Shown here one piece after another: positions 22,840 through 36,229 of a DNA stretch of 64,000 nt. This DNA comes from Vitellaria paradoxa. Its lineage: Eukaryota > Streptophyta > Magnoliopsida > Ericales > Sapotaceae. Under the pieces are notes generated by a model. The model searched no databases, was not told the origin of the DNA, and saw nothing but the letters and a program-made list of their open reading frames with translations. Within the stretch, counting starts at the first letter, position 1; the number at the start of each line of letters is the position of its first letter. Made by a program: the position numbers and the translations under genes. The stretch spans positions 39,022,419 to 39,086,418 of the forward strand of contig CM034239.1 of NCBI GenBank assembly GCA_019916065.1, given 5' to 3'.

Positions 22840-23940
22840 ATAGGGACTCAATTCTAAATAGTTTATATCCATACTTGCCCATATAGTGGGATAATATTTC
22901 TTTAAATATTTTCCATTCTTGGGAACTTCTTACCACTAAGATATTGAAGTAAATAAATCCCTCCTTCAACAACCTTGTAAACTCGAAAAGTACCTTTCCA
23001 ACTTAGGCTGAACTTTTCAAACTTTGAATCTTTTGCCTCTATCGGAATTATCATTTTCCATACTTTATCGCCTACTTCAAATGATTTGGGTTGTACCTTT
23101 TTATCATATGACCTAGCTACTCTTAACTTTTATGCTTTCATAGCTTCTAGAGCCGAGAATCTAAATTCATCTAGGTCATCTAATTCTATATACATGGCTT
23201 CTTCATATTGTTTTCTTGTTAAATCATTTTGTCGCGATACCCGGTCGATGTTACTATCATTTCTAAGGGCAGTATAACATCATGGCCATACATTAGCTCA
23301 AATGGAGTTGCATTTGTGCCGATTTTTTAGAAGTTCAGTAGGCCCACAACGCCTTAGATAATATAGTGTGCCATTGCCTAGGATTTTCGTCGATCATCTT
23401 TTTGATAATACCTTTGATGGTTTTATTGGTTGATTTGGCCTGTCCATTCCCTTGAGCATAGTAAGGAGTCGAATTGATGATTTCAAAACCATACTCACTT
23501 GAAAAATCCTTTACAAGGTTGCTAGTAAATGCTGTACCTTGATTGGCTATGATATTTTGAGGAATCCCAAAACGATAAATTATATGTTCCTTTATAAAGC
23601 GTATAACATCGGTCTGTTCGATCAATTTTAACGGAATAGTTTCCACCCATTTGGTAAAGTAATCAATGACCAGAATAATGAAATAATGCAACTTCGAAGA
23701 TGGAAGATAGATTTTACCTATGAAATCCATTGCTTATCCCCAAAATGGCCACAGTTTTTATAATTGCCTGCATGGGAATGCCAGGTGCACTTTGTATCAT
23801 CCCATGTCTTTGACACACCTGACAGCCTTTTGCATATTTTATTGAATCGGTCATCATTGTCGACTAATAGTACCCATGTCTCCGAAATGGCCAGACCATT
23901 TTTCATCCTGATTGATATGCCCACAAACGCCTTCATGAAC
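22840..23940 (-). pseudogene. Tat integrase
   Basis: Minus-strand reading: remains of the zinc-binding region (about 23936-23760), then the core MDFIGKIYLPSS, FTKWVETIPLK and IIYRFGIPQNI. The C-terminal domain (FEVGDKVWKM near 23060, LSWKGTFRVYKV near 22990) ends near 22840. Two catalytic acids are changed: the Asp of the usual TDQGT is Asn (codon 23542-23544) and the Glu of GQAE is Lys (codon 23434-23436). Stops and frameshifts lie near 23330 and 23240. It cannot be catalytic. Confidence 0.8.
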
Positions 23941-24079
23941 TTCGGCCATTGCTATCATGGCCTCTTCTTTCCCTAAGAATCTTAAAAGCAAATCATCCTT
24001 TTTACTTTCTTATACAAGATCATCCCTAATAAAACAAAACCTATTGCTCTGATCCTTATCTATCTTGGTATGTTATGGT

Positions 24080-26300
24080 CCTAAACTTCAAGGAAGTTCT
24101 TTATTTGTGACCGCCAATCATTAGTGGCTATTTTAAATTGTACACAATTTGCCTCCCTTACATTGGAGTGATGCAGGACTGATGCTTGTAATCTACGCTG
24201 AATTAACATAACTTTCATTTCTTCTGTTTGTGGGAAATGTACCTTTGTGGCCAATTGAGGTAACTTATTCGCTTCCGAATTCTGGGTTCTATGTATGTGT
24301 TCAATTGTAACTTTTACAAATTCATCTACTAATCGCTTAGCTAATTGCACATATTCTGTTGGTATTTTTTTTATTACATTGGTAAATTTTGGCCAATTGA
24401 TTTATCACCAATTGGGAATCTCCCAATATTTTAATGACAAGAGCTCTCATCTTTTTTAGTACTTCCAGGCCAATGATTAGCGCTTCATACTCAGCTTGAT
24501 TGTTAGTGCACACGAAACTAAATTAGAAGGATAATTAGGTCTTTTCTCCTCTTGGTGAGATTACTACTATGCTTGCACCGCATAGATCATTAGTTTTAGA
24601 TCCATCAAAATATAATACCCAAGGTTTTAGTGTTACCAGATGTAAAGTATCATAATTCAAGTCATCATTCTCAATACTAATACATAGATGCTGTGTCATG
24701 AAATCAGTCAAGGATTTGGCCTTTTACTAATTTCTGAGGTACAAAATATATAAAAAATTCCATTAATGCCAAAGTCCGTCGGCCAATTCTTCTGTTCATG
24801 ATTGGCCGATTTAACATATACTCAATTACATCAATCTAAGAGACTAAGTATACTATTACGAGCAACATGTAATGTCTTAACTTTTGAGTAGAAATATATA
24901 GGGTAAGGCACAACTTCTCAATTAGTCAACATCTTTCTTCTATAGGTGTAAGGACTTTACTTAAGTAATAGACAGCTCTTTCTCTACCGTTTTGGTCATC
25001 TTGTACAATGAAACTAGCTATTATGGTCTTAAAGGTAAAAATGTATAACCTTAGTGGCTCTCATTTCCACGGCGGCATTAGGACTGGTGGGTTAATCAAG
25101 TACTGCTTTATCAAATTGAAAGCTTGCTGTTGTTCTTCTCCCTATCAAAACTCTTCATCAGCTTTAAGTTTTAGTAAAGGTGAGAATGCCTATATTTTCC
25201 ATGCAGAGTTAGAAATAAAACATCTAAGAAAATTAACCTTTCCTATAAAACTCTACAATTCTTTTTTTTTGGGGCCCTAGATTCTATAATGGCCTTCGCT
25301 TTATTTTTTCTATTTCAATTCCTTTGTTGTGATCCAGAAATCCCAAGAAATTTCCAACAAGCAGTCCGAATGCACATTTTAAAGGATTTATTTTTAGTTT
25401 GTGCTCCCTCATTCTTAAAAATGACCAAAATAAGTGGTTCAAGTGCTTGCTGGCCCCTTGAGATTTTACCACTACATCATCGATATAAACTTCCATGAAT
25501 TTCCCTATGAAATCAAGGAATATTGCATTCATCGCTCATGGCTCCTACATTCCTTAGACCAAAGAGCATGGCTACCTACTTGCAAATACCAGGAGCCCCT
25601 AGGCATCGAAATGCCATTTTCAATACATCTTTTAGGGCAATGTGAATTTGATTATAACTAGTATTACTGTCCATAAAGGACAAAATCTGATGACCAGTTG
25701 ATGCATCGATTAGCATATCGGCTATAGGCATTGGATACTCATCTTTAGGCGAAGCTTTGTTTAAATCCCTAAAGTCAATACATACTCTTATTTTGCCATT
25801 CTTTTTTACTACTAGTACAATATTGGCAAGCCAATCTACATAACTAGCCACTCGAATAAAACCAAATTCCAGTAGTCATATTACTTCCTCTCTCAACTTT
25901 AAAATTATTTCATTACTTATTCATCTTGAAGGTTACTTAAACAACCGATATCATTCCATGATCAGAATTCTGTGCTCAACTAATGATCAGTCTAAACCTG
26001 GTATCTCAGTGTAGTTCTAGGTAAAACAATCTTTATACATCTTGAGTAAATCAACTAGATTTTTTGATATTTTTCCTTAAGGCGACCCCCAACAAAAATA
26101 GGTCTTTAATTGCCGTCTTCTCTGAGGTTTACTTCACCTAAAGGATTGGCCACATTGGCCTGATCATCATTTGACTCGAATGGAGCTTGCTCCAAGTCCT
26201 TAAAGTGAATTACGTCTAGTGCTTCCTCATCATCTTTAATAATGCAATCGGCCGAAAAGGCTGAAGCTTTTCCAAAGAGCCGATCGCTTTCAGTGTATAT
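24080..26300 (-). pseudogene. Tat reverse transcriptase and RNase H domains
   Basis: RT blocks on the minus strand: GKIRVCIDFRDLNKASPKDE near 25790, NQIHIALKDVLKMAF near 25650, the active site VYIDDVVVKS near 25490, and KINPLKCAFG near 25385. An RNase H-like domain of the RVT_3 kind follows: YFDGSK near 24610 with Asp, AEYEALI near 24490 with Glu, and GDSQLVINQ near 24430 with Asp. The segment HRTQNSEANKLPQLATK is near 24285 and WRSQIKNFLE near 24095. Several stops and frame changes break it. The RT aspartates are kept although integrase acids are lost. Confidence 0.8.
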
Positions 26301-26941
26301 GTGTGACCACCTTGTAAATGTGCAGTTAAACTAAACCCCCAGGTGTAAGGATTTGCGTTGTATATTTTACTTAGTGAGACCAGAATCTATCCACAAGGAA
26401 ACTAGATTGAAACCTAAGATTGCTAAGTTATTTTAATCTATTGTTCTTCCTTAAAAAGCAATAAAAGTAAAATCAAATTTAGGTTTTGATGGGATTTAAG
26501 TTATCACTACTAAACAATGAATTTAAAAAGCAATAAAAATTTAACCTAAAAACAAATATTCAAAATAATTCTAACCTAAGTATCAAAAATGCAAAATTTT
26601 AAACTAAGGCAAGATAATAAACATTAAAGTTTTGAATCAATGATAAATAATATGATCCAATCTACAAATCCGGGTAGATACCTTATTCTTATGCTAGATG
26701 TGATAAAAAGATGTCATCATTAAAACGTTTACTCCATATTTCTTTTTAATGATTTCAAAGTATGGAGAAAGTTATAATTAAGCAAACATTATTAGTGATT
26801 TCGTCAAATTATGGTAGAGGCTATATGTTTTCAAAAGATCAAAGAAAGTTTTAACCACATGAACGTCAGCAGTGATTTCTATGAAATATGGTCGAGGTTG
26901 CTTGTTTTTGAAGGTTTTGAGAAACAAAAGAATAAGAAAAT

Positions 26942-28596
26942 TGATTGCACGCAATCATTGTCACTTTTAACCTTATTGCACACTCTTATTAAGAATATTT
27001 TACCCAGTAAAACCTTCTTTTATCATATTTTGATTACTTACTTTGTTTTTGTGTTTTTTGTAGGATATTAGAGAAACATAGCTCAAGGAAGTCAAGTTAG
27101 AAGTCCAAAGTTACAATTCTGGTCTGAGCTAGCCACCATGGGCGCACAGCTGAGCAAGACCTTGGGCGCCCATAGAGAGATGGTTTTCACAGGAGTGCAG
27201 GGAGCAAGACCTTGGGCGCCCAACTGTGTTCTACCTTGGGCGCCCACAGAGGCTGATTTTCAGAAGAACAAAGCTTGGGCGCACGAGTGCTGGGCGCACA
27301 GCACCTTGGGCGCCCAACTGTGCAACACCTTTGGCACCCACCGAGGGGTGATTTTTAGCTAGTTAACTTAGGACTTTCATCGAACAAATGGGGGAAATAG
27401 AGCTTGGGTGCACGGCCAGAGACCTTGGGCACCCATGACGACTCTTTTAGCAAACTTTTAGGATAAAGTTTGAATTGTAAATTTATAATTTTATCCTTGA
27501 GCTATGTACCATTATAAATAGGATAATTTTCGATGTATTAGGGTTCAGAAGTTTACTTGGCCATTCCTTGTATTGCTTTGAGAGTTAGTGAGAAGATTTT
27601 ACCTTACGCTTGCACCTAGGGTTAGCAATTTTTCATTATGTTTTAGGATTTACGGAAGCTTGACTTCTTCTTCGTACTAGGGTGTCCCATGTAAGCAACA
27701 ATTTCAATTACGTTTAATCTGAAATCTTTGTTTCTTTTTTCTACATTCTTTGTTTCACCTTGCAACAACCTATCTTTGCTCGTTTGTGATTGGTTTAGTT
27801 TTGAAAGCACTTTAAACTATTTTGAAATACTTCGCTTTCGCGTTTGATTACATGATGAAGATTGTTTTCCTTTCGCAAAACTTTGTTCACGCTTTCACAA
27901 TGCTAGACTAGGGTTTTTCTTGGTTTTAACCTAACAATGTAATGAAATCGAAGGAGTTGAATTTGGATAGTGCAAACTGAAGTATGTTTACCATCTTTTG
28001 AGCAAAAATGTAAGGATTGCAACTCTAGGTTAATTTTTGAAAGCAAGTCACCCGTGATCCAATTGAACTTCGGTTACAGTCTTGTGAATCGAAGGTCAAT
28101 TCCATGTCCTGGTGATTTCGAACTTGATTTCAAAACCCTAGAATAGTGAATTCCTTGCAAAAAGGTTTTTAACACTGAATCTTCCGACCTAATATTAAAT
28201 GTGTAAATATTAGGTTGCGTTATGTACATATCCAAATTCAACCCTTCGAGGACATTACGGGATTAGGTTAAAGCCAAGTATTTCATTCATATAGTTTGTT
28301 TAAGTTCGATTTGCTATTTCATTAAGTTTGCGAATTGGTTGCTTTCTTTAGTGTTTTCAATTTTTGCTTAATTTGTGTTTTCAATCTTCAAATCATTGTT
28401 ACAATCCCGATTCGAAAACTCCAAAAAGATTTTTCTCTTTTCTCTTTAAAACTTTTGCAAGTGTTTTCAAAGACAAGTTTTCCAAAATTTAGTCACACCC
28501 TTGCTCCCTGTGGAGATGACCTAGGACTCACCTAGACTAAACTCAACTGACCTCTTACACTTGAGAGTGAGCCACTACAAATTTAGAGAGCGGTCA
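26942..28596 (+). mobile_element. Athila-type solo LTR B (1655 bp)
   Basis: Starts TGATTGCACGC and ends GAGCGGTCA. Perfect target duplication AAAAT (26937-26941 and 28597-28601). The 3' part (CTGTGGAGATGACC, CTTACACTTGAGAGTGAGCC) is a diverged version of the Athila LTR end in reverse orientation. A block of GGGCGCCC palindromes lies at 27135-27430, 80 bp upstream of the TATA box ATTATAAATAGG (27511-27522). No internal region or second LTR is present. Inserted in antisense orientation into solo LTR C. Confidence 0.85.
27135..27430 (+). repeat. GGGCGCCC palindrome cluster in solo LTR B
   Basis: The palindrome TTGGGCGCCCAA or variants (GGGCGCAC, GGGCACCC) occur about ten times, mostly preceded by CC or AG and separated by A/G-rich spacers. 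It occupies the position of the GGTCCGGACC cassettes of the other Athila-class LTRs, just upstream of TATA. Confidence 0.7.
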
Positions 28597-29879
28597 AAAA
28601 TCTACAAAACCCTAGATCTGATCTTTATACTTTTAAAGTGTTAAGAAAGTTTTAATCATGAGTGGATAATAGGGATTTTAAGGAAATATAATCAGCCACG
28701 TAAGTTTTCAAAGGTTTTAAAAGGTATAAAGTTGATCTAGGAAAACAAGAACCACAGCATACAAGTTTTACCTTACAAATGTGGATTCATTCACATCTAT
28801 CATTCAAATAACTATCCACCCATCATTGATGGGTTAAATCAAGTATAAATCTATGCTAGCATGCTAATAAGAAAAGTAAAACAGAAAGTAAAAGAAAAAG
28901 TGAAGAAAGCAAACTCCATTAAAATGATCTCAGCAAAATAGTATTGAAGAACAGCTATGTAGTTGCGATTTTGATCAAAGCTTCATTACAAACTCATAGA
29001 AAACTCTCTCAAATATGAGGAAAACTCTCAAAACTAACCCTAAGTATGTAAAATAGCCCTCCAAAGTCTGATATAGTATATGTATATATAGAAGAGTTGG
29101 ACAAAACCCTAAAGTGGGAGTCTCAGGAGCACCGTGTTCAGACGCTAGGCTAGCATCTGGACGACAAAAGGCAGTAAGGTTTCTTCTGCTCTAGCTTTTT
29201 GGAGTCTTGGAGTACTAAGGGCTGGCGTCTAGATGATGTCCAAACGCCATATCCGGTTTGTTTTTTTCATTTTCCTTCTGCTCCTTATCTGACTCTTTAA
29301 TCTCCTTTATTATTATTCTTGATGTTTTCCTTGCTTTTCGTTTCTTTTTCTGTAATCAAAGATAAAGTCTCTATAAGTAATGCAAGACTATATCAAAACA
29401 TATGAAATAATGAGAAATATTACTTAAAAATAAGAAGAATTAGAGCTAATGATTATACCTTTCAAGTGCAATTAATAGGCACCTTGGCAATGGATTCTTC
29501 ATAAGTTATATTTGTCATTTATCTAAACCTTTAATTCTGAGTGGCCTTTTGGAGAACATAATATTAATTGGCCGACCTAGTTGTTCACAAATCTACCTTG
29601 CATCATCAACTGTCATCTCAAGTGACATTGTGATCTTTTTTGGATTTTCGTACTTGTTTAGCCCCATTAACCTTGTAGGGCCAAATTCTTTATCATAGTA
29701 GGTTACTTCTGCGGCATTAACCTTCGTGACAAAAGGTCTTATATCGACCTTTACTATTTCTACACTTGTTCCATTCTAAAGAATTAATGCCTGATGAACT
29801 GATGACGGGATATAACCAGCAACATAAATCCAATCTCGACTGAGAAAAACATTATATGAAGCTTCAGTGTTGACAATGA

Positions 29880-30410
29880 AGAAAGGAGACCAGATCGTCT
29901 TACTTCCAATAGTTATCTAAAAAGAAATAAACCCTCTTGTGTTGGCCAGCCCTCCGGTAAAACTATTCACCATTAGTTTTGTAGGCATCAAATCTTCATG
30001 CGACCAGCTGATATGAGCCAGCATTTTATACGATAAGACATTAACTGTGGCCCTGTTATCGACAAGAATTCAATTAATGGGCATTCCAGTAAATTATCCT
30101 TTCATTTACAAGGGTTTGACAAGGGGTTTTCTTTAAAGCATTTGAACATAACACAAGTCATTTTCTTAAATTTATCAGACTTTACTTCCTATCTAAATTA
30201 ATCACTTGAATCAGGTATCTTCCTTCTTATTAGGCTCTTCTACTTTTACACTTGGAACATTGATTTCTGGTGTTTCAGTCTCTAATAGTTCCATATCGCC
30301 CTCTAGTGATGTTTTGGAACTGTCAGCCTGAAAGACTGTTGGTACTGTGAATACCATGGTCACTTCTATTGGTTGTAAACATCCAAATTTTATTGAACTC
30401 ATAGATTGAC
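29880..30410 (-). pseudogene. Tat aspartic protease region
   Basis: Minus-strand reading near 30065-29930 gives DNRATVNVLSYKML, then LMVNSFTGGLANTRGFI, matching the protease active-site region of Tat elements, which usually has D-G-G/S-A. Here the residues after Asp are Asn-Arg, so activity is unlikely. The upstream open stretch 30402-30211 (SSIKFGCLQPIEVTM, acidic tail) lies between gag and protease. Confidence 0.6.
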
Positions 30411-32433
30411 CACCATTGGTGTCATCTCCCGATATGCTTTTATTCCTTTCGAACTTGTCAGGCCGACATTTTTCGTTTGCATCAACTTCGTACTTTATCT
30501 TGGCCTACTTCTCCTCCCATTGCCTTTTGAGATCTGTTATTGTTACCTTGGGTAGCCCAGATGCCTTACTTTTTGCTTTTACTATTACTGGAGTAGGAAC
30601 CAAATCTTTTGCCTACATTTCATCTTCCTCTTCATTTTTATATGAGATCATTTGATTCTACTTTGTTTCTATGAATTTCTCTACCTTTGAAATTACCTTT
30701 CTAAGTCTTAGTCATCATCCTTGTATCCCGATTGAATGGAAATTTAGGATGAATGGCTTGGTCCCAGATTCCTGCTTTGGTCGGTATCTTTGGTTTAATG
30801 TATCGACCACTAGGAAGATAAACGCTTTGTACACCAAAGCCTTATGGCTATACATATGCGTGCCTTTGGTATGGCTCCATAAATTGCGATCTGCCTCTCC
30901 TTCTAAAGTGAGGGACTCAGCCAAAAGATCTTGAAGCTTCCCGAAAAGCTCTTTCAAGCATCGACCTTATACTGACCGATGGCCTAATAATTCTCTCTTT
31001 ATCATCCTAATTAACAGTAATTTTTAAACTAGCCTTTAACTGTATAGTCCTTTGCATTTTGGCTTAAAGTTGTATTTCTAACCACTGTCTTTCTTTCTGG
31101 AATTTGTATTCCTGTTGTTTAATTTCAAATATATGCACATATATTGGATCTTGCCCTCTTTTAGGATAAATATCTTCGTTTATTTTTACTCCAGACTTGT
31201 TGAACAGAGGATTGTACCCCATCATTGTTTCTTTCTTCTTGGCTTCTTTTAAGAGTCTGGCCCAGTTTTACTTCATTTATTCTAGATCTTCTTTGACATT
31301 GAGTAAATCATCATCTTCATCATCGTAAGTGGTTTTCTCTTTCCTTTTCTTATGTACAGAGTGAGTATTCACCATATTAATCTCGACCGATGCTTGAAAT
31401 GGCTTAGCATCGACCCCTATTGCTTCTTTGTCAGCCAGTTTGAACAAACCGTTTTCAATTTTCTCCTGTACATGGTTTTAGAAATGTACATAATTATTAG
31501 TTGAATGGCTCCAGGACTTGTGCCATTTACAATAGTTACGGTCCTTAATCTCTTCAGTCGATGCTAATTTTTGCCCGTTTGGTAACTTAATTATCTTGTC
31601 GGCTAACAATAAATCAAAGATTAAGTCAACCTTTGTGATGTCAAATGAGTAATTCTTGGGTATTTCTTTTGTTCTATTATTACTATTCATGTCTTTTGGG
31701 GGTTTCACCAAAACTTTACAAAGGTACGGTGTCTCAGACATAATCTCAGTCGTGTCAATATCGGCTTGACTCATGTTAAATTCTCCATCACATGTAGTAG
31801 TCGATTCTACATTATAATTGTTATCCCCATAGGATATCCCTCGAGATGAATTTTTTCTATCATGTTTTTCCCGTAATATCCTCTTATATTGATTAGCCCT
31901 TGCAGCTAATTCATACAAATCTTTAAACTCAATTCATTCAAACTTCTTATGGAGTTCAAGATCAAAACAATTCAAAGCTAATTTAACATATTCAAATTCT
32001 AGTAAGGCTAGATTACATTTGTGCCTAGCCCTTTTGAATCTAGTAATAAATATATCCACTGATTTGCCCTTTAATTAGGTCATCCGTGCTAGATCGGCCA
32101 TTGATACATAGGTTTACTTTTGTAGAGTTGATTATAAAAAAAGTTCTTCCATTTGTTCCCAGGTTTGAACCAAATTTTGGAGTCAGATTAGAATCTCATG
32201 TAAATGCCATAATGGTTAAAGAATTTCCAGATAACTTCAAGTTGAAATCGCCGGAATTTCCTAATATACCACATTGGATTGTGAATCAACCTACGCGTTC
32301 CAATGTGGATTGCCTATCTTCTCCCAAGAACAAAGAAAAGTCAGGCACTTTAAATGTTCTAGGATATTCCAATTGATCGATCCAATTTGGGTAGGGTCTT
32401 GTATAATATGGCCTTCTAGGACCTCTTAAGATT
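30411..32433 (-). pseudogene. Tat gag, C-terminal part
   Basis: The minus frame 31918-31478 starts within FKDLYELAARANQYKRIL and ends with the zinc-like CKWHKSWSHSTNN typical of Tat gag. Upstream (32430-31920) the gag core is readable with stops. Further down, 30957-30715 has a short open frame (LWSHTKGTHMYSHKAL). The gene continues beyond the 7-kb insertion at 39491-40381. Confidence 0.7.
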
Positions 32434-32958
32434 TGTGAGGTATAAAAAGAGCTTGCCCGATCACAAGAGTGGTTTGCCGACCATAAATTGCACCCCCCGA
32501 ACAGGGAGGTATATTATGGTTAAATTGGGACTAGATAGTTTGCTAGTTACGTTGTATAGTTTCTTTATGTACTACACTTTCACACGGCTCCTGAAGCTTA
32601 CATCATCTGGCATTTAATATTAGCCACCCTCCTCCACTTTAAGTCACATCAAGAAAAAGTGATAGTCAAATCAACAAAAAGCAAGACAAACACTCCATCT
32701 ATAAATACCAAAAGTCAAGACAGTAAAAAAGGGCTCTTTTTCGGCTCCTTTTTCTCGGATCTTCTTCTCTCTCTCTTTGTTTTACATAAGCTTATATCTA
32801 TACAAGAAACTGACTTAAGCATCGGAGTGTCCTTGGTCGGGGACCAACTCCGACTGCTTTATTTTACTATATTCTTGCTTGCAGGCCGCCGGGAGGGGAT
32901 TTCAATGAATAAGGGAGAGAAGGGGTCACGGAGAAGAAGGTAAAATTATTGCCGAACA
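32434..32958 (+). repeat. 5' LTR of the non-autonomous element
   Basis: TGTGAGGTATAAAAAG to GCCGAACA; matched by 38965-39490. TATA box CTATAAATAC at 32699-32708, followed by a C/T-rich stretch, gives a plausible promoter and R region. Confidence 0.9.
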
Positions 32959-32960
32959 TT

Positions 32961-32978
32961 TGGCGCCCACCGTGGGGC
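32961..32978 (+). promoter_or_regulatory. Primer binding site of the non-autonomous element
   Basis: TGGCGCCCACCGTGGGGC, two bases after the LTR, is a primer site common in plant gypsy elements. It differs from the host Tat element's site at 40451-40472, so the host is not an obvious partner. Confidence 0.85.
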
Positions 32979-35200
32979 ACGTATTTGTGCCCATGTAATA
33001 GATCTATCAAGATTGATTCCCTCCATCACTACTTTTGGTATCGCCGGAGGCATTATTCACCCACTGGGGGCATGATTCAACTTTTGGGAGCTTTCTTACC
33101 TGCATTATACAGATACGTCTTGTTATATTTATATATTTCCTTTTATTTATTTATTTTTGACAAGTCTTGTTAAAATTTGCGTAGTTATTATTGAAAAGGT
33201 TATGCCCAAATTTCTTGTACTTTTATTGTGGTTGTTATATTGCCTTTAGTACATGATTTTTGTTGAAGCATCAACTTATATTCGTAAGCCTGATCAAATT
33301 CTCAGCAAAGCAAAGTCCACTGAACATATATTATATATTATATTTTCCTTCCCGAGCATGTTTCACTTTATATGGGTCCCTGCCGATCCAATTGTCCATA
33401 GTGTATGGGTCCCTGCCGACTTGATTCCACAGTTTTGCCACACAACACCGCCGATCGGCTGTGAAATTTCGATTCGTCGCAGCACTTATTTATTGTGAAT
33501 GCCGAACAGCGTATCGTCCAGCTAAGAAGCCCACTCAAAGCTTAATTGACCAGTGACCAGTGAACAGCTTTTGTCCAGCAAATAAATGCCGAGCAGTTTC
33601 TTAATTGATCAATGTGAGTAGTTTCTTGCTAGTTAGTGTTGCCAAGCAGTGATCAGCAGTTAGTTGTTGAGAAATTTCCTGCCGAGCAGTATAATGCCTA
33701 TTAACTCTCAAGCTATAATTCTCTGTGTGCTGATCATATGGGCTCTCCCAATCTCGTCATTTAATTCTGATTAATACTTATTTTCCTCATCTTGAACAAG
33801 TTGAACTACTACAAGTTGTTCCCAAATGAGAATGAATTCTTCGATTGAGGAATTATTGACACCAATGCAAATATTAGCTATAAATGCGAAAATTATATTA
33901 CTGTCCCCAGTTTCCCGAGCTCCCGAGCTCCCAAGCTTCCCGAAAACTTCTATTGGCAACCCGATCAAGTTAATTCATTCGGCCACTGACTTAGACATAG
34001 CTCTCTACGTGCCGAGCAAATGATTTCAACCTAAAGAGGAGTTCAACAGAATATTTTCTCCCTGAGCAGTTTTTTGAGACTGTCGAGTCACTCTGGAGCC
34101 TTACCTGAACAAATATATTATTCTTGTAGCAGTCCCAAACTTCCAGGTTTCATAAGCTACATTTTAAAGCTTCAATATAGCATCCCAAACAAAATTCTTA
34201 TATTCCTGTTTCCTGAACACCTTGAGTAAAGATGTCAACTTCTTGAAATGCAATGCAATCCACTGCCGAGCAACTACTAAGCTTCATATGTTATATTCCA
34301 GAACTCCCGAGCATTCCAATCAGTTTATTGAGATTGCCAAGCAATGTATTCTATATATATATCCCAAGAGACAGAGCAATGACACGTTAAAACAAACACA
34401 ACTAGACAATGACAGCAATATGGGTTTCTCTCTCTATATATAAATATATTATTGTTAGTTTCCACTGCCATTGCATGGAAAAGAAATGAGGGAATTAGAA
34501 TTTGCAAACAGTTTCTCCTGAGCAAACAGTGGTAGCAATGTAGATGTTATTCCCGAGCAACACAAGTTATTTTTTAAGCAAGATTATTTATTTTCCTGGC
34601 AAGCCTATTCTCCAAGCAACATTATTTTTGAGCCAAACTAATTTCCATGTAAGGATTATTTCTGAACAAAGCGTATTTCGAGCATTTTTGGCTTTCTCCA
34701 AGCAAGGTTAAGCAATTCTTATGCAGCCAAATACCGAGTATTTTTCTTATTTGATGCTTACTATAATATGAACATTCTTATCAAGTAAGTGCATGGCTTG
34801 GTTGTTTGTGCCGAGTTTAGTATTACAAATATGGCCGAGCATGCTTATGATGTCCACGGATTTGTATATTCTCTACCCAATTATTCTTTTAGCCCAAGAA
34901 CAGTTCTTATCTCATTTTTGTGCAGGATTGTATCAGTTTCTTACATTTATTTTATACGTAAGCATTACTGGAATATTTGCAGCTGAATATTCCGGAAGAA
35001 CAGTTTTAGAAACATAATTGAAGGAATTACTCTAGCTTCAGAGACATGCACAAAATTAAAGGATTATCAAAAGGAGCCACGTTCGGCTTGCCGAAGTTGG
35101 TACAGAATGATGCCGCATCCCTTTGGATGTCGGTCCAATCCTGGTTTATTTATCGACCAGGTATTCTCTTTAAACTGGGATTCAATTCCCCAGTTTTCTG

Positions 35201-35545
35201 AAAAGAATTATCAAAAGCGCGTCCAACTGGCTTGTCCCAGTTGCGACAACCCCGGTTTATTGACTGACCGGGTTTCTCTTTAAATCAGGATTCAGTTCCT
35301 TGGTTTATTGAAAAGGATTATCAAAAGCGCGTCCAACTGGCTTGTCCCAGTTGTGACAACCCCGATTTTTTGACTGACCGGGTTTCTTTTTAAATCAGGA
35401 TTTAGTTCCTTGGTTTATTGAAAAGGATTATCAAAAGCGCGTCCAACTGGCTTGTCCCAGTTGCGACAACCCCGATTTTTTGACTGACCGGGTTTCTCTT
35501 TAAACCAAGTTTCGGTTCCTTGGTTCATTGAAAAGTATTACACAA
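35201..35545 (+). repeat. 110-bp tandem repeat array
   Basis: Units begin at 35201, 35311 and 35421 (AAAAGRATTATCAAAAGCGC) with a partial unit at 35531, exact period 110 bp, and very few differences between the second and third units. A more diverged relative starts near 35061. Confidence 0.9.
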
Positions 35546-35760
35546 AAAGCAAAAGCCCCTAGAAAGCAAAAGCACACAGAAAGCAAAAGCTCCCAAATTG
35601 CAAAAGCCCCCAGAAAGCAAAAGCACACAGAAAGCAAAAGCTCCCAAATAGCAAAAGCTCTCAATGAAAGCACAACATTGGTTCGAAAAGCGAAAGCTCT
35701 TAATGAAAGCCTAACATCGGTTTGGAAAGCCAAAGCTCTCAATGAAAGTATACTCTCAAG
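35546..35760 (+). repeat. Short AGCAAAAGC minisatellite
   Basis: The word AGCAAAAGC with CCC, ACACAGAA or TCCCAAAT spacers is repeated over 200 bp. An open frame across it gives repetitive Lys/Ser/Ala peptide, which is an effect of the repeat and not a gene. Confidence 0.8.
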
Positions 35761-36229
35761 CATATTCTGGTCAGGTTATCTACAAAAGCCAACTCCCGAG
35801 GTCAATCTTGCTTGGCTCATCTTAGAGGGCTCACTCCCGACCATATTAAGGTCGGGTTATTAACAAAAGCATGTCCCCAAGGTTGTTCTGACAGTTTGTT
35901 TTAGAAAGCAAATTCAAGTTATTAACAAAAGCATATTCCTGAGGTTGTTCTAACTCGGTTTATATTAGAAAGCTATGTCTCGACCTTATTCAGGTATGGT
36001 TGCCTTCAAAAGCATTTCCCTGAAGTCATTTCCGAAAGCTATTTCTCAACCGTATTCGAAAAAGCATATTGTGATGGCTGGATTCAATTTGAAAGCATAT
36101 TATCAAGCGCTTTACGGTGAGATCCAATTCAAAAGCCCATCTACGAGCAAATGGTAGTAAGATTCAGTTTATAAGCATATTTCTGAGCATATTATTCCTA
36201 AGTATAGGGTGTATTCCCGAGTAAGTTTG

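Larger units (their letters stand above)
26304..29474 (-). mobile_element. Athila-type solo LTR C in the Tat element, itself split by solo LTR B
   Basis: The left end TGACCACC, GTGAGACCAGAATCTATCC and AGCAGTGATTTCTATGAAATATGG match the layout of the Athila LTR at 55175-56718. The right end TTTCAAGTGCAATTA matches its TTTTCAAGTGTAATCA. Without solo LTR B and one target copy, it is about 1.5 kb, close to the Athila LTR (1.54 kb). The target duplication is poor (ATATG/ATAGG if the start is 26302), so the exact ends are uncertain. A TATA complement lies at 29071-29091 and a palindromic cassette at 29130-29260. Confidence 0.65.

Noticed and set aside
27138..27362. Open frame over the GGGCGCCC cluster giving repeated GA-PWAP peptide
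   Set aside because: It is the translation of a palindromic repeat in a solo LTR; no gene context.
35528..35863. Lys/Ser-rich 111-aa open frame
   Set aside because: Produced by the AGCAAAAGC minisatellite; the peptide repeats follow the DNA repeats.
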